Positions 12,092 to 20,307 are shown, numbered from the stretch's first letter. The stretch: DNA of 64,000 nucleotides from Curtobacterium sp. MCSS17_015 (GCF_003234265.2 NZ_CP126256.1:2604001-2668000); one strand, 5' to 3'. Numbers and translations are program-made. The notes: generated by a model not told the origin, from the sequence alone.

Positions 12092-12423
12092 AGCGCGTCC
12101 GCCTTCCAGCAGGTGCACTGCGCTCCGTTCCACGTGCCATCAACGATCTCGACAGCTGTTGGGTAGACCCGGTTGGTGTGGCAAGAGTTGGTGTGCGGTG
12201 CGTTCTCGATCACGGCACGCAGGCGGTTGCTCTCACCACGAGATTCCATGCACTTGTGGAACCAGTTCTCTCCCGCAAGCCGTCGGTCTAGTTCGTCAGG
12301 TGCGACACGCAAAGCCGCCTCAGCTTCGTCGATCCATCCGTTCGCGATGGTGTCGTACCCGGTTGCGGACTGTTCCGCCCGGGCCGCCAGCGCGCGCATC
12401 TGCTCCGGGGTGCCCGCGCTCAC
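12088..12423 (-). CDS. 111-aa chimeric early protein (MTPEQ-type head, CTCWKADA tail)
   Basis: The GTG overlaps the stop of the 36-aa TM gene. The head, TPEQMRALAARAEQSATGYD, matches the start of the 6851-7135 protein. The tail, NRLRAVIENAPH then CTCWKADAL, matches the end of the 6419-6724 protein. The protein is therefore a recombinant of two modules found separately elsewhere in this prophage. Cysteines in the tail suggest metal binding. It is second in the int operon. Function unknown. Confidence 0.55.
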   Translation of the reverse strand: MSAGTPEQMRALAARAEQSATGYDTIANGWIDEAEAALRVAPDELDRRLAGENWFHKCMESRGESNRLRAVIENAPHTNSCHTNRVYPTAVEIVDGTWNGAQCTCWKADAL

Positions 12424-12530
12424 CGCTGCCACCGCCCGGGGATCAGGTTGGCTGCCTGTTCCAACCGGTCTAGACGGTTCCAGGTACTCAGAACGAAGAA
12501 GAACAGGAGGACTGCTGTCGTTGCGGTCAT
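12420..12530 (-). CDS. 36-aa single-TM peptide, first gene of the int operon
   Basis: Encodes MTATTAVLLFFFVLSTWNRL, then DRLEQAANLIPGRWQR. It has one membrane helix and the motif STWxRLDRLE shared with the peptide at 3209-3322. It opens the integrase operon and is coupled by GTGA overlap to the 111-aa gene. Its position next to int as well as in the early operon suggests that a whole TM-peptide plus module block was duplicated. Confidence 0.6.
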   Translation of the reverse strand: MTATTAVLLFFFVLSTWNRLDRLEQAANLIPGRWQR

Positions 12531-12545
12531 GTGGCAAGAATAAGC

Positions 12546-12557
12546 CCAAACGGTCAC
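12546..12557. promoter_or_regulatory. Repressor half-operator ahead of the int operon
   Basis: Reads GTGACCGTTTGG on the minus strand, identical to 12 of the 16 bp of the immunity operator at 9906-9921. A second degenerate half site (GGTCGC) precedes it by 4 bp. It lies 16-27 bp upstream of the first codon of the int operon, where a repressor could act. The similarity to the immunity operator is direct; binding is inferred. Confidence 0.5.
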
Positions 12558-12571
12558 TTACGCGACCATTG

Positions 12572-12625
12572 GCTGCCACGCTGCCACAGCACTGATCCGC
12601 GCCGTTGTGGCAGAGAACGGTGGCA
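12572..12625. repeat. TGCCAC repeats between int operon and tRNA, candidate integrase arm sites
   Basis: GCTGCCAC occurs twice in tandem (12572-12579 and 12580-12587). Inverted copies follow as GTGGCAG (12607-12613) and GGTGGCA (12619-12625). Clustered direct and inverted short repeats next to an attachment site are typical of integrase arm-binding or Xis sites. The core crossover site should lie in the tRNA 3' end at about 12672-12700. Confidence 0.5.
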
Positions 12626-12671
12626 TCCACTGTGGTTGATCCCACTAACTACGGCCTGACCTGGGGTTCTT

Positions 12672-12759
12672 TGGCGGAGGGGGTGGGATTCGAACCCACG
12701 AGACATCTCTGCCCACCTGTTTTCAAGACAGGCTCCATCGGCCACTCGGACAACCCTCC
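12672..12759 (-). tRNA. tRNA-Ser (UGA), prophage attachment site
   Basis: The gene runs from 12759 (5' GGAGGGT) to an encoded CCA at 12674-12672. The anticodon loop CTTGAAA carries TGA at 12725-12723. A long variable arm typical of class II serine tRNAs precedes the T loop TTCGAAT. The seventh acceptor pair is T-C, a mismatch that could reflect replacement of the 3' end by phage DNA. The prophage begins right after the 3' end, the usual side for integration into tRNA genes. Confidence 0.93.
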
Positions 12760-12844
12760 GTGACGCGACCACGTGGCGAGACGTGACCGCGTCCCGTGCA
12801 GTCTACCGGGCCTCCAGTCCGCCCGCGGAGCGCCCGGAAGCGCC

Positions 12845-13714
12845 TCAGCGCGGCAGGGTGTCGAGCGCCGCCGCCAGGCCGTCGTCCGTGACGCCGCCCG
12901 TCATCTCGTTCCCGGCGTCGACGACGTCGTCCGGCGCCTGCCCCATCACGACACCGCGACCCGAGGTGGAGGCCCACCGCAGCATGTCGATGTCGTTGCG
13001 GCCGTCACCGGCGGCGAAGACGCGGGAGCGCGGGATGTCCAGCCACTCTCGGACGCGCTCCATGGCGGTCGCCTTCGTGACACCCTCGGGCGCGATGTCG
13101 AGCCACGCGGTCCAGCCGACGGTGTACGAGACCTTGTGCAGGCCCATCCGGTCGACGATCTGCAGGAACTCCTCGAGCCCGTGCTCCGGCGAGATGACGA
13201 CGACGCGGGTGGCGCGGACGTTCAGCAGCTGTGCGAAGTCGACGTGGTCGCCGGAGGCGGTCATGGTGTCGTCGGGGAAGTCGCCGGACAGCAGGTAGTG
13301 GCCGGTCTCGTCCTCGACGCCGTACGCCCCGTTCTGCAGGGCACCGCGGATGGTCTGCAGCACCTCCGTCGGGTCGAAGGTCTCGACGTGGACGCGCTCG
13401 TAGGCACCGTCCGCCGTGCGCTTGAGCGTGAGCGCACCGTTCGCGCAGACGAGGTACTGCGGCTGGATGCCGAGCTGTTCGAGCAGCGGGACGGTCATGC
13501 CCTCGCTGCGGCCGGTGGAGAGCATGACCTCGTGCCCGGCGGCCTCGGCGTCGCGGACGGCCTGCATGACGGTGTCGGTGATGACGCCGTCCTCGCGCAT
13601 GGTCGTCCCGTCGATGTCGAGCGCGACGAGCCAGCGCTTCACGCGCGCGGGTGCGGGGGCGTCCCGACCCGATGCCGCGTCGGACCCGTCCACGAAGCCG
13701 CGTGAGGAGCTCAT
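12845..13714 (-). CDS. HAD-IIB (Cof-type) phosphatase
   Basis: A 289-aa HAD hydrolase. Motif I is [11 protein letters not shown] (catalytic DxD at about residues 33-35), motif [12 protein letters not shown], motif III Lys in TKATAMERV and motif [14 protein letters not shown]. The large C2 cap identifies the IIB/Cof subfamily, which dephosphorylates small phosphorylated metabolites. About 24 residues precede the core, rich in Ser/Ala. The ATG overlaps the serS stop (ATGA), so the two are translated together. Substrate unknown. Confidence 0.88.
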   Translation of the reverse strand: MSSSRGFVDGSDAASGRDAPAPARVKRWLVALDIDGTTMREDGVITDTVMQAVRDAEAAGHEVMLSTGRSEGMTVPLLEQLGIQPQYLVCANGALTLKRTADGAYERVHVETFDPTEVLQTIRGALQNGAYGVEDETGHYLLSGDFPDDTMTASGDHVDFAQLLNVRATRVVVISPEHGLEEFLQIVDRMGLHKVSYTVGWTAWLDIAPEGVTKATAMERVREWLDIPRSRVFAAGDGRNDIDMLRWASTSGRGVVMGQAPDDVVDAGNEMTGGVTDDGLAAALDTLPR

Positions 13715-14982
13715 CGGGGCTCGATCACCTCGACGCCGCCCAGGTACGGACGGAGCACCTCGGGGACGACGACGGAGCCGTCCTCCTGCTGGTGCGTCTC
13801 GAGGATCGCGACGAGCCAGCGCGTGGTCGCGAGCGTGCCGTTCAGGGTCGCGACGGGAGCGGTCTTCCCGCTCTCCGTGCGGTACCGGATGTCCAGACGG
13901 CGGGCCTGGAACGTGGTGCAGTTCGACGTCGAGGTCAGCTCGCGGAAGGTGCCCTGCGTCGGGACCCACGCCTCGAGGTCGTACTTGCGCGCCGCACTCG
14001 TGCCGAGGTCCCCGGCCGCGGTCTCGATCACGCGGTAGTGCAGCCCGAGGTCCTGCAACATCGACTCCTGGTACGACACGAGCCGCTGATGCTCGGCGTC
14101 GGCCCGGTCGGGGTGGACGTAGGCGAACATCTCGAGCTTGTTGAACTGGTGCACGCGGAGGATGCCGCGGTTGTCCTTGCCCGCCGACCCGGCCTCGCGC
14201 CGGTAGCAGGTCGACCAGCCGGCGTAGCGGAGGGCCTGGTCGTCCTCGGACGGGAACTGCAGGATCTCGTCGGCGTGGTAGCCGGCCAGGGCGACCTCGC
14301 TCGTGCCGGTCAGGTACAGGTCGTCGGCCTCGAGCCGGTAGACCTCGGCAGCGTGCTCGCCGAGGAAGCCGGTGCCGGCCATCGTCTCGGGGCGCACGAG
14401 CGTCGGGGTGATCAGGGGCTCGAACCCGTGCGCGACGGCGCGGTCGAGGCCGAGTGACATGAGCGCGATCTCGAGCCGGGCCCCCATCCCCTTGAGGAAG
14501 TAGAACCGCGATCCGGACACCTTGACGCCGCGGGCGATGTCGATGATGCCGAGGGACTCGCCGAGGTCCGCGTGGTCCTTCGGCTCGAAGGTGAACTCCG
14601 GCTTCGCGCCGACGGTGCGGAGGGTGACGAAGTCGTCCTCGCCACCGGCGGGCACGTCCGGCAGCACGACGTTGGGGATGGCACGGACGACGGAGTTGAA
14701 GGTGTCCTCGGCGGCGGTGACCGAGGCCTGCGCCTCCTTCACCTTCGCGGCGAGCGCCTGCGCCTGCTGCACGAGCGCGGCCTTCTCGTCCTTCGGGGCC
14801 TTCGCCACGGTCTTGCCGAACGCGTTCTGCTCGGCGCGGAGCGCTTCGAACGAGGTGATGGCACTGCGTCGGGCGGAGTCGGCGGCGACGGCCTGGTCGA
14901 CGACGTCGACGGAGGCGCCGCGCGCCGCCTGCGAGGCCTTGATGAGGTCCGGGTCGTCGCGCAACAGCTGGGGGTCGATCAC
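13711..14982 (-). CDS. serS: Seryl-tRNA synthetase
   Basis: A 423-aa class II synthetase of normal length. The N-terminal coiled-coil tRNA-binding arm spans about residues 25-105. [12 protein letters not shown] precedes motif 2 ([20 protein letters not shown]), and motif 3 is [15 protein letters not shown]. It charges serine tRNAs, including the tRNA-Ser used by the neighbouring prophage. The GTG start is 6 nt after a -10 box TAAGCT, so the mRNA is probably leaderless. It forms a two-gene operon with the HAD phosphatase. Confidence 0.96.
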   Translation of the reverse strand: MIDPQLLRDDPDLIKASQAARGASVDVVDQAVAADSARRSAITSFEALRAEQNAFGKTVAKAPKDEKAALVQQAQALAAKVKEAQASVTAAEDTFNSVVRAIPNVVLPDVPAGGEDDFVTLRTVGAKPEFTFEPKDHADLGESLGIIDIARGVKVSGSRFYFLKGMGARLEIALMSLGLDRAVAHGFEPLITPTLVRPETMAGTGFLGEHAAEVYRLEADDLYLTGTSEVALAGYHADEILQFPSEDDQALRYAGWSTCYRREAGSAGKDNRGILRVHQFNKLEMFAYVHPDRADAEHQRLVSYQESMLQDLGLHYRVIETAAGDLGTSAARKYDLEAWVPTQGTFRELTSTSNCTTFQARRLDIRYRTESGKTAPVATLNGTLATTRWLVAILETHQQEDGSVVVPEVLRPYLGGVEVIEPR

Positions 14983-15177
14983 CGGCCCAGCTTAGCGAGC
15001 CGGGCATGGCCGACCGGTGAACGGCCCGACGGGAGGCCCGTGGTGCGTCCGGTCGCGCCGGTCGCCGTCGACGCGGCCGGCCCGCCGCTGCCGCCTCGGT
15101 CCGGACCCTGCGGTGTGGAGTCACACCGCACTTGGTTGTTCCGGACCGCGCAGCCGGTGCCCGGTAGCGTTGTGTCC

Positions 15178-16245
15178 ATGTCGACGCCCTCGGATGCCAC
15201 CCCTGTGCCGGAGGACGCCCTCGCCACCGAGCAGCGCACCGCCGCAGTCATCTACAACCCCGTCAAGGTCCACCTGCCGACCCTGAAGCGCACCGTGAAC
15301 CGGTACCAGCGCGAGGCCGGCTGGGCGGAGACGAAGTGGTACGCCACGAGCGAGGAGGACCCGGGCGGCGGCATGGCGCGCGAGGCCCTGGAAGCCGGTG
15401 CCGACGTCATCGCCGCGGCCGGTGGTGACGGCACCGTCCGCGCGGTCGCCGAGGTCGTGCACGGCTCGGACGCCGCGCTCGCCCTGCTGCCGAGCGGCAC
15501 AGGCAACCTGCTCGCGCGCAACATCCCCGCGCCGATCGACGACCTCGGGGCGAGCGCGCACACGATCTTCCACGGCGAGGACCGCAAGATCGACATCGGC
15601 ACGGTGCACGTCGAGCGTCCGGACGGCTCCCGTGAGCAGTTCGGCTTCCTCGTGATGGCCGGTCTCGGGCTCGACGCCCGCATGCTCGTGAACACGAACG
15701 ACGACCTGAAGAAGAAGGTGGGTTGGCTCGCCTACGTCGACTCGCTGGTCCGGTCGCTGCGGGACGCCGACGCCTTCGAGTTCCGCTACCGCCTGGACGG
15801 CCAGAGCACGCGGTCCGTCCGCGCCCACTCCCTCATCGTCGGCAACTGCGGCATGCTCCAGGCCGGCGCGACCCTGCTGCCGGACGCCGAGATCGACGAC
15901 GGGTACTTCGACGTCGTCGTGATGCGTCCGCACGGGTTCTTCGGGTGGGTCCGGATCGGGGCCCGCGTGTTCTGGGAGAACGCGATCCTCCGTCGTTTCC
16001 GACGCTCCGCGCTCGGCAAGACCGAGATCGGCAGGACCATCGTCACGAAGACCCGCGACGAACGTCCCCTGCGCTACCTGCGCGGCGAGGAGTTCACCGC
16101 GCGTCTCGAGCGTCCGGACGAGTTCGAGATCGACGGCGACCCGGTGGGCGAGGTCCGGGCCTTCCGGGCGAAGATCGACGCGGGCGGCCTGACGGTCCGT
16201 GTGGCCGGTCCGGAGGACCAGACGCGGGCGACCCGCCGCCGCTGA
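15178..16245 (+). CDS. Diacylglycerol kinase-family lipid kinase
   Basis: A 355-aa protein. The DAGK catalytic domain covers residues 20-150, with the nucleotide-binding GGDGTVRAVAEV and LPSGTGNLLAR motifs, followed by the C-terminal beta-sandwich domain seen in DgkB/YegS-like enzymes. Expected to phosphorylate diacylglycerol or a related membrane lipid at the cytoplasmic face. The ATG lies 7 nt after TAGCGT, which indicates leaderless mRNA and excludes upstream in-frame starts. It is divergent from serS and converges with pheA. Confidence 0.87.
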   Translation: MSTPSDATPVPEDALATEQRTAAVIYNPVKVHLPTLKRTVNRYQREAGWAETKWYATSEEDPGGGMAREALEAGADVIAAAGGDGTVRAVAEVVHGSDAALALLPSGTGNLLARNIPAPIDDLGASAHTIFHGEDRKIDIGTVHVERPDGSREQFGFLVMAGLGLDARMLVNTNDDLKKKVGWLAYVDSLVRSLRDADAFEFRYRLDGQSTRSVRAHSLIVGNCGMLQAGATLLPDAEIDDGYFDVVVMRPHGFFGWVRIGARVFWENAILRRFRRSALGKTEIGRTIVTKTRDERPLRYLRGEEFTARLERPDEFEIDGDPVGEVRAFRAKIDAGGLTVRVAGPEDQTRATRRR

Positions 16246-16260
16246 CCACGGGCGGGGGTG

Positions 16261-16288
16261 CCGGACGGGAGGCTCAGCCCGCGTCCGG
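16261..16288. terminator. Weak hairpin between convergent lipid-kinase and pheA genes
   Basis: CCGGACG (16261-16267) pairs with CGTCCGG (16282-16288). The element carries the core GGACGGGAGGC that recurs in intergenic palindromes of this window, and it overlaps the pheA stop codon. The stem is only 7 bp. Confidence 0.4.
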
Positions 16289-17233
16289 CTCCCCGCTCAC
16301 GATCGCGCGCAGCCAGTCGCGCGCCTCGACGAACGCCTGGTCGGAGTAGCGGGGTGACACCTCGGAGCGCAGGCCGTCCGCCCGCGGGTACGAGCCGAGG
16401 AACGTCACGCGCGGGCTGAACCGGCGGAGACCGAGCAGGGCGTCCGCGACGCGTTCGTCACGCACGTGGCCGTCCAGGTCGATGACGAACCGGTAGCGAC
16501 CGAGCTCGTCCCCGATCGGCCGCGAGGACAGCAGCCCCATGTTGATGCCCCGGGTGGCGAACTGCTCGAGCATGTCGACGAGGGCGCCGGGGTGGTCCGC
16601 GGGCAGTTCGACGATGACGCTCGTCTTGTCGGACCCGGTCCGCGGCGGGATCGCCAGGGTCTTCGAGACGAGCACGAACCGCGTGACGGCGCTCGCGTTG
16701 TCGCCGATCGAGTCCGCGAGCACGGCGAGGTCGTAGTGGTCCGTGATGCCGGGCGGGGCGACGGCGGCGTCCGCGGTCGGGTGGTCGTCGAGGAGCACGG
16801 CCGCCGCGGCGACGTTCGAGGAGGCCGGGATGTGCCCGTGTCCCGGCAGGTTCGCCTCGAGCCAGTGGTGCGTCTGGGCGTAGGCGACGGGGTGCGCGTT
16901 CACGGTGCGGACGTCCGCCAGCGACGTGCCGGGTCGGGCGACGAGCACGAAGTCGACGGGGACGAGGTACTCCCCCACGATCCGCACGCCGGGGATCCGG
17001 GCGAGGGCGTCCTGCGTGGCGCTGACCCCGCCGTCGACGCTGTTCTCGATCGCGATCACGGCACCGACCGAGCGGCCGGTCACGACGTCGTCGAGCGCCT
17101 CGCCGACGTTGTTGACGCTGCGCCAGGGCTTGCCGACGGCGGCCTCGACGAGCTTGAGCGCCGCCTCGGTGAAGGTCCCGGCCGGTCCGAGGTAGCTGTA
17201 GGTCTCGGACGGGGGGTCGGCGGCCTGGCTCAT
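16274..17233 (-). CDS. pheA: Prephenate dehydratase
   Basis: A 319-aa monofunctional enzyme. The periplasmic-binding-like catalytic domain (residues 8-190) contains the YLGPAGTFTE N-terminus and the T-R-F motif (SAVTRFVLVSK). The ACT regulatory domain follows at about 200-285 (HPGALVDMLEQFATRGINM, then ESRP-like SSRPIGDE). It converts prephenate to phenylpyruvate in phenylalanine synthesis and is normally inhibited by phenylalanine through the ACT domain. TAGGCT lies 7 nt ahead of the ATG at 17233, so the transcript is probably leaderless and the upstream ATG is rejected. Confidence 0.94.
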   Translation of the reverse strand: MSQAADPPSETYSYLGPAGTFTEAALKLVEAAVGKPWRSVNNVGEALDDVVTGRSVGAVIAIENSVDGGVSATQDALARIPGVRIVGEYLVPVDFVLVARPGTSLADVRTVNAHPVAYAQTHHWLEANLPGHGHIPASSNVAAAAVLLDDHPTADAAVAPPGITDHYDLAVLADSIGDNASAVTRFVLVSKTLAIPPRTGSDKTSVIVELPADHPGALVDMLEQFATRGINMGLLSSRPIGDELGRYRFVIDLDGHVRDERVADALLGLRRFSPRVTFLGSYPRADGLRSEVSPRYSDQAFVEARDWLRAIVSGEPDAG

Positions 17234-17272
17234 ACCGGCGAGCCTATCGGCGCGCGGTGCCCGGTCCACCGC

Positions 17273-18367
17273 TCAGAGGACGAGCTGCATGGTGTCCGAG
17301 TCGCCGTTCCGTCCGACGGTCCGGAACCCCGCTCGTTCGTAGAGGATGCGCGCGCCGGTGTTGCCGTCCTCGACGCTCAGGCTCATCCCGGGCCACCCGG
17401 CGTCCCGTGCTGCGGCGACGAGCCGGGTGAGCAGCGCCGAGCCGATCCCGCGGCCGCGTGCCCGGGCATCGAGGGCGAGGGTGAGTTCGGGCACGTCCTC
17501 GCCGACGAACCCGTACCCGGCGTCCTCGGCGGGCAGGTGCACCGCCCACGCGACGCCGACCGGTCCCTGGTCGTCGGTCGCCACGACTCCGAGGTCGGGG
17601 CCGTCGGGCCGGTCGGGGTCGAACACGTCGAAGTAGTGGGCGAACTCGGGCCGGTCGAGGTCGGCGTCGGCGAACCGCTCCCCCGACCAGTTCATCGCGT
17701 CGAGGGTCGCTCGCCGGAGCAGGGGCACGTCGTCGGCGGTGGCCGCGCGGTACCCGATGCCGTCGACGGTGCCGGGGAAGGAGTCGTCGGCGGTGCCGGT
17801 CAACCGTGCCTCGCACATCGCCGTGTCGGAGACCACGTCGTCGCAGGACGGCCCGGTCTCGTCGTCACGGTCACGTCCGGGCATGTTGCTGACGGCAGCG
17901 AAACGCCCGTCGGGATCGACGCGGGTCAGGAGCACCCGGGAGATCGTGTCGAGTTCGGCCACCTGCTCGTCGGTGAGCGCGTCGATCACCAGCCGACGGG
18001 CGGTCCGGACGTGGTCCGGCGCGGCGGCGACGATGTGGTCGAACCCGGCGTCGGTGAGCCGGACGTCGGTGGCACGGCGGTCCTCGGAGGACGGGCACCG
18101 GGCGACGAGTCCGCGCTTCTCGAGGCGGGACACGACGTGCGACAGCCTCGGGAGGGACGCGTTCGTGGCCGAGGCGAGGACCGACATCCGGAGGGTCCGC
18201 GACTCCCGCTCGGACAGCATCGCGATGACCATGTAGTCGAAGAGTGTCAGGTCGGCATCCCGCTGGAGCTGCTGGTCGAGTGCCGCGGGCAGCAGCTCCA
18301 TCACGGCGACGAAGCCCATCCAGGCACGGAGCTGCTCGCGGGAGAGCCAGGGCGTGTCGTCGGTCAC
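17273..18367 (-). CDS. MarR-family regulator fused to a GNAT acetyltransferase
   Basis: A 364-aa fusion. Residues 1-150 are a MarR winged helix (FDYMVIAMLSERESRTLRMS, then SLPRLSHVVSRLEKRGLV and the DRRATDVRLTDAG wing). Residues 195-364 are a GNAT domain with the acetyl-CoA loop ARARGRGIGSALL and the C-terminal NTGARILYERAGFR. A 45-residue linker joins them. The pairing suggests a sensor-regulator that also acetylates a small molecule or protein, perhaps its own effector. The GTG start follows TAGGAT by 6 nt (leaderless). Substrate and target genes are unknown. Confidence 0.85.
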   Translation of the reverse strand: MTDDTPWLSREQLRAWMGFVAVMELLPAALDQQLQRDADLTLFDYMVIAMLSERESRTLRMSVLASATNASLPRLSHVVSRLEKRGLVARCPSSEDRRATDVRLTDAGFDHIVAAAPDHVRTARRLVIDALTDEQVAELDTISRVLLTRVDPDGRFAAVSNMPGRDRDDETGPSCDDVVSDTAMCEARLTGTADDSFPGTVDGIGYRAATADDVPLLRRATLDAMNWSGERFADADLDRPEFAHYFDVFDPDRPDGPDLGVVATDDQGPVGVAWAVHLPAEDAGYGFVGEDVPELTLALDARARGRGIGSALLTRLVAAARDAGWPGMSLSVEDGNTGARILYERAGFRTVGRNGDSDTMQLVL

Positions 18368-18376
18368 GGGTTCATC

Positions 18377-18862
18377 CTACGGAGAGGTTGTCGCTGCAAC
18401 CACAGGTCGGTCCGCCCGACGCCGAGCCGTCATCGCCCCGACCACCAGCGCGGCCACCACGACGGCGACGAGCACGCCCTCGACGACGAGCAACCGCGCC
18501 GTGTAGTCGAACGGCAGGACCGTCGGGTTCTTCGTCCCCTCGGACTTCGCGACGATCTCCGGCACGACGACCAGGGCGAGGACGCTCCCGAGCACGACCG
18601 CGGCCTGGACGACGACGAGCACCCAGACGCGCAGCGCCCGTCCCGCCCGCCGGAGTCCGGCGCCGACGGCCAGCACGAACGGGGACAGGACGGCGTCGTG
18701 CAGCACCACCGCGGCGAGCAGCCAGACGACGAGCCCGCCGATGCGGTTCGGCCGCACCGAGGTCAGCAGCACCCACGCGCCGAACGCCATGACGAGCACG
18801 CCGAGCACGACGAGCACGACCTGGGTGGTCCGGACGCGCCGGCCGGTGTCGGTGGCGCTCAC
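18377..18862 (-). CDS. Four-TM membrane protein beside the molybdo-oxidoreductase
   Basis: A 161-aa protein with four predicted helices (about residues 10-32, 39-63, 73-100 and 123-145) and a short basic tail. The GTG start overlaps the stop of the oxidoreductase gene (GTGA), so the two are co-translated. It has no recognised domain. Its position makes it a candidate membrane partner or assembly factor of the oxidoreductase; that is inference. Confidence 0.65.
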   Translation of the reverse strand: MSATDTGRRVRTTQVVLVVLGVLVMAFGAWVLLTSVRPNRIGGLVVWLLAAVVLHDAVLSPFVLAVGAGLRRAGRALRVWVLVVVQAAVVLGSVLALVVVPEIVAKSEGTKNPTVLPFDYTARLLVVEGVLVAVVVAALVVGAMTARRRADRPVVAATTSP

Positions 18863-20253
18863 TGGATGACCTCGATCCGCTCGATCCACTTCGTCTGCAG
18901 GACGCCGGGACGTCCGGGGGCGATGATGCGCGCCGGGAACCCGTGCTCCAGGTCGAGCTTCTCGCCGTTGAGTTCGAGGGCCACCAGTGTGGTCGGGTCA
19001 GCCGTGTACTCGGGGCCCATCTCCATCACCCGGTAGCTGCCGTTCCGCTCCAGACTCGTCACCCGCACGTGCACGTCCGGTCCGGACTGCACCGCCGCGA
19101 GCAGGTCACGCATCCGTACGCCCTTCCACGACGCCATCTGGCTCCATCCCTCCACGCACGAGATCGGCAGGCGGGCCTCGGCCTGGCCGAGGGCGACCAG
19201 TTCGGCGCGCGAGAACGTCCGGCTGACGGCCGGGCCGGCGACGGTCAGTGCCCAGTCGGCGGCCGTCGCGGTGGCGAGGACCCCGGCGGCGCGGGCCGTC
19301 CGGTTCACCGGCAGCCCGTTCTGGCCGATGTGCCGCTTCCGGGGAGCGAAGACGTTGAACGGCTCGGCGAGCACCGACGACTGGCCGGCCGTGAGGACGA
19401 CGACCCCGGCGGTCGCGGCCGTGACGCCCGCGATGAACCCCCGTCGGGCGACGCGATGTCGCGCTCCGTCGGCTGCGGCCGCACGGTCGTCGGGTCGCGG
19501 CGACCCCGGTCCCGACCCCGACTCCGGACGGGAGGCCCGGTCCGCGTCCGCCCCGTCGGTCCGGACCGGGTCGGCCTCGGTCCCACGGTCCGGCGCAGCC
19601 CGGTCGGGCCCGGTGGCGGCGGCCGACGGGGCGCCGTCGATCCAGCGGTGGAGGCGACCGACGAACCCGCGCGGGGCCGAGACGGATTCGGGACGGGCCT
19701 CCCGGCCGGGGTCCGGCAGTTCGCTGCCCACCGTCCGGTCCACGACGAAGCGCCCGTGTCCGTCGACCGAGTCCCGCTGCCGCCAGTACCGCGTGATGAT
19801 GCGGAGCTTCGTGCCGATGTGCACCGCGAGCGACCCGATGATGACGTAGGCGAGGGCGTTGTGGACCTGCCGGAACGGGAACGGCCACGGGTACCACTGG
19901 AACGTGTTGAGCAGGCCCGTGACGACCTGGATGAGCGCCGCGGCCACGAACACCGCGATCGAGAGCCGTTCGAGCAGGTGCAGCACGTTCCGGACCGGCG
20001 GGGTCTGGACCAGCGCAGGCATGACGACGTTGAGCTTGGCGAGCAGCAGTGGGATCGCGGCGATGCCCGCGGTGACGTGCAGCCCCTGCGTCACCTGGTA
20101 GAGCTGCACGGGCCGGGTCGGGAACCGCATCCACCCGAGCGGTTCCTGCAGCAGGTGGCTGTACACACCGGTGACGAAGCACACCAGGAACGCGATCCCG
20201 AGCAGCCGCCCGGTGACGACGGCCGACCGCGCCGTGCGGTTCGGCGACGCCAT
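18859..20253 (-). CDS. Membrane cytochrome b561-like domain fused to a sulfite-oxidase-type molybdopterin domain
   Basis: A 464-aa fusion. Residues 10-160 contain four membrane helices and histidines placed for heme (His59, His131, His145). Residues 165-265 are a disordered, charged linker. ARRGFIAGVTAATAG at 269-283 is a twin-arginine motif plus hydrophobic helix. Residues 300-464 are a SUOX-fold molybdopterin domain with the Mo-ligand candidate Cys366 in LPISCVEGWSQM. The molybdopterin domain should be exported folded by Tat, while the first helices insert by Sec. Electrons would pass to the heme domain as in YedYZ. An upstream in-frame GTG near 20289 is an alternative start. Confidence 0.82.
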   Translation of the reverse strand: MASPNRTARSAVVTGRLLGIAFLVCFVTGVYSHLLQEPLGWMRFPTRPVQLYQVTQGLHVTAGIAAIPLLLAKLNVVMPALVQTPPVRNVLHLLERLSIAVFVAAALIQVVTGLLNTFQWYPWPFPFRQVHNALAYVIIGSLAVHIGTKLRIITRYWRQRDSVDGHGRFVVDRTVGSELPDPGREARPESVSAPRGFVGRLHRWIDGAPSAAATGPDRAAPDRGTEADPVRTDGADADRASRPESGSGPGSPRPDDRAAAADGARHRVARRGFIAGVTAATAGVVVLTAGQSSVLAEPFNVFAPRKRHIGQNGLPVNRTARAAGVLATATAADWALTVAGPAVSRTFSRAELVALGQAEARLPISCVEGWSQMASWKGVRMRDLLAAVQSGPDVHVRVTSLERNGSYRVMEMGPEYTADPTTLVALELNGEKLDLEHGFPARIIAPGRPGVLQTKWIERIEVIQ

Positions 20254-20307
20254 CGCGGCGCGGGCGTCCAGCAGCACGCGCTGCACGCCCGCTAGCCTCG
20301 ACGGACC

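Noticed and set aside
12845..15124. A 759-codon open frame combining HAD phosphatase with a long Arg-rich N-terminus
   Set aside because: The N-terminal part is another frame of serS. The HAD gene starts at 13714, overlapping the serS stop.
16466..19036. An 856-codon plus-strand frame
   Set aside because: Antisense to pheA, the MarR-GNAT gene and the membrane-protein gene; composition is that of a shadow frame.
20254..20289. Upstream GTG start for the molybdo-fusion gene
   Set aside because: In frame, but it adds 12 residues without homology. Kept only as an alternative because no clear ribosome site decides.
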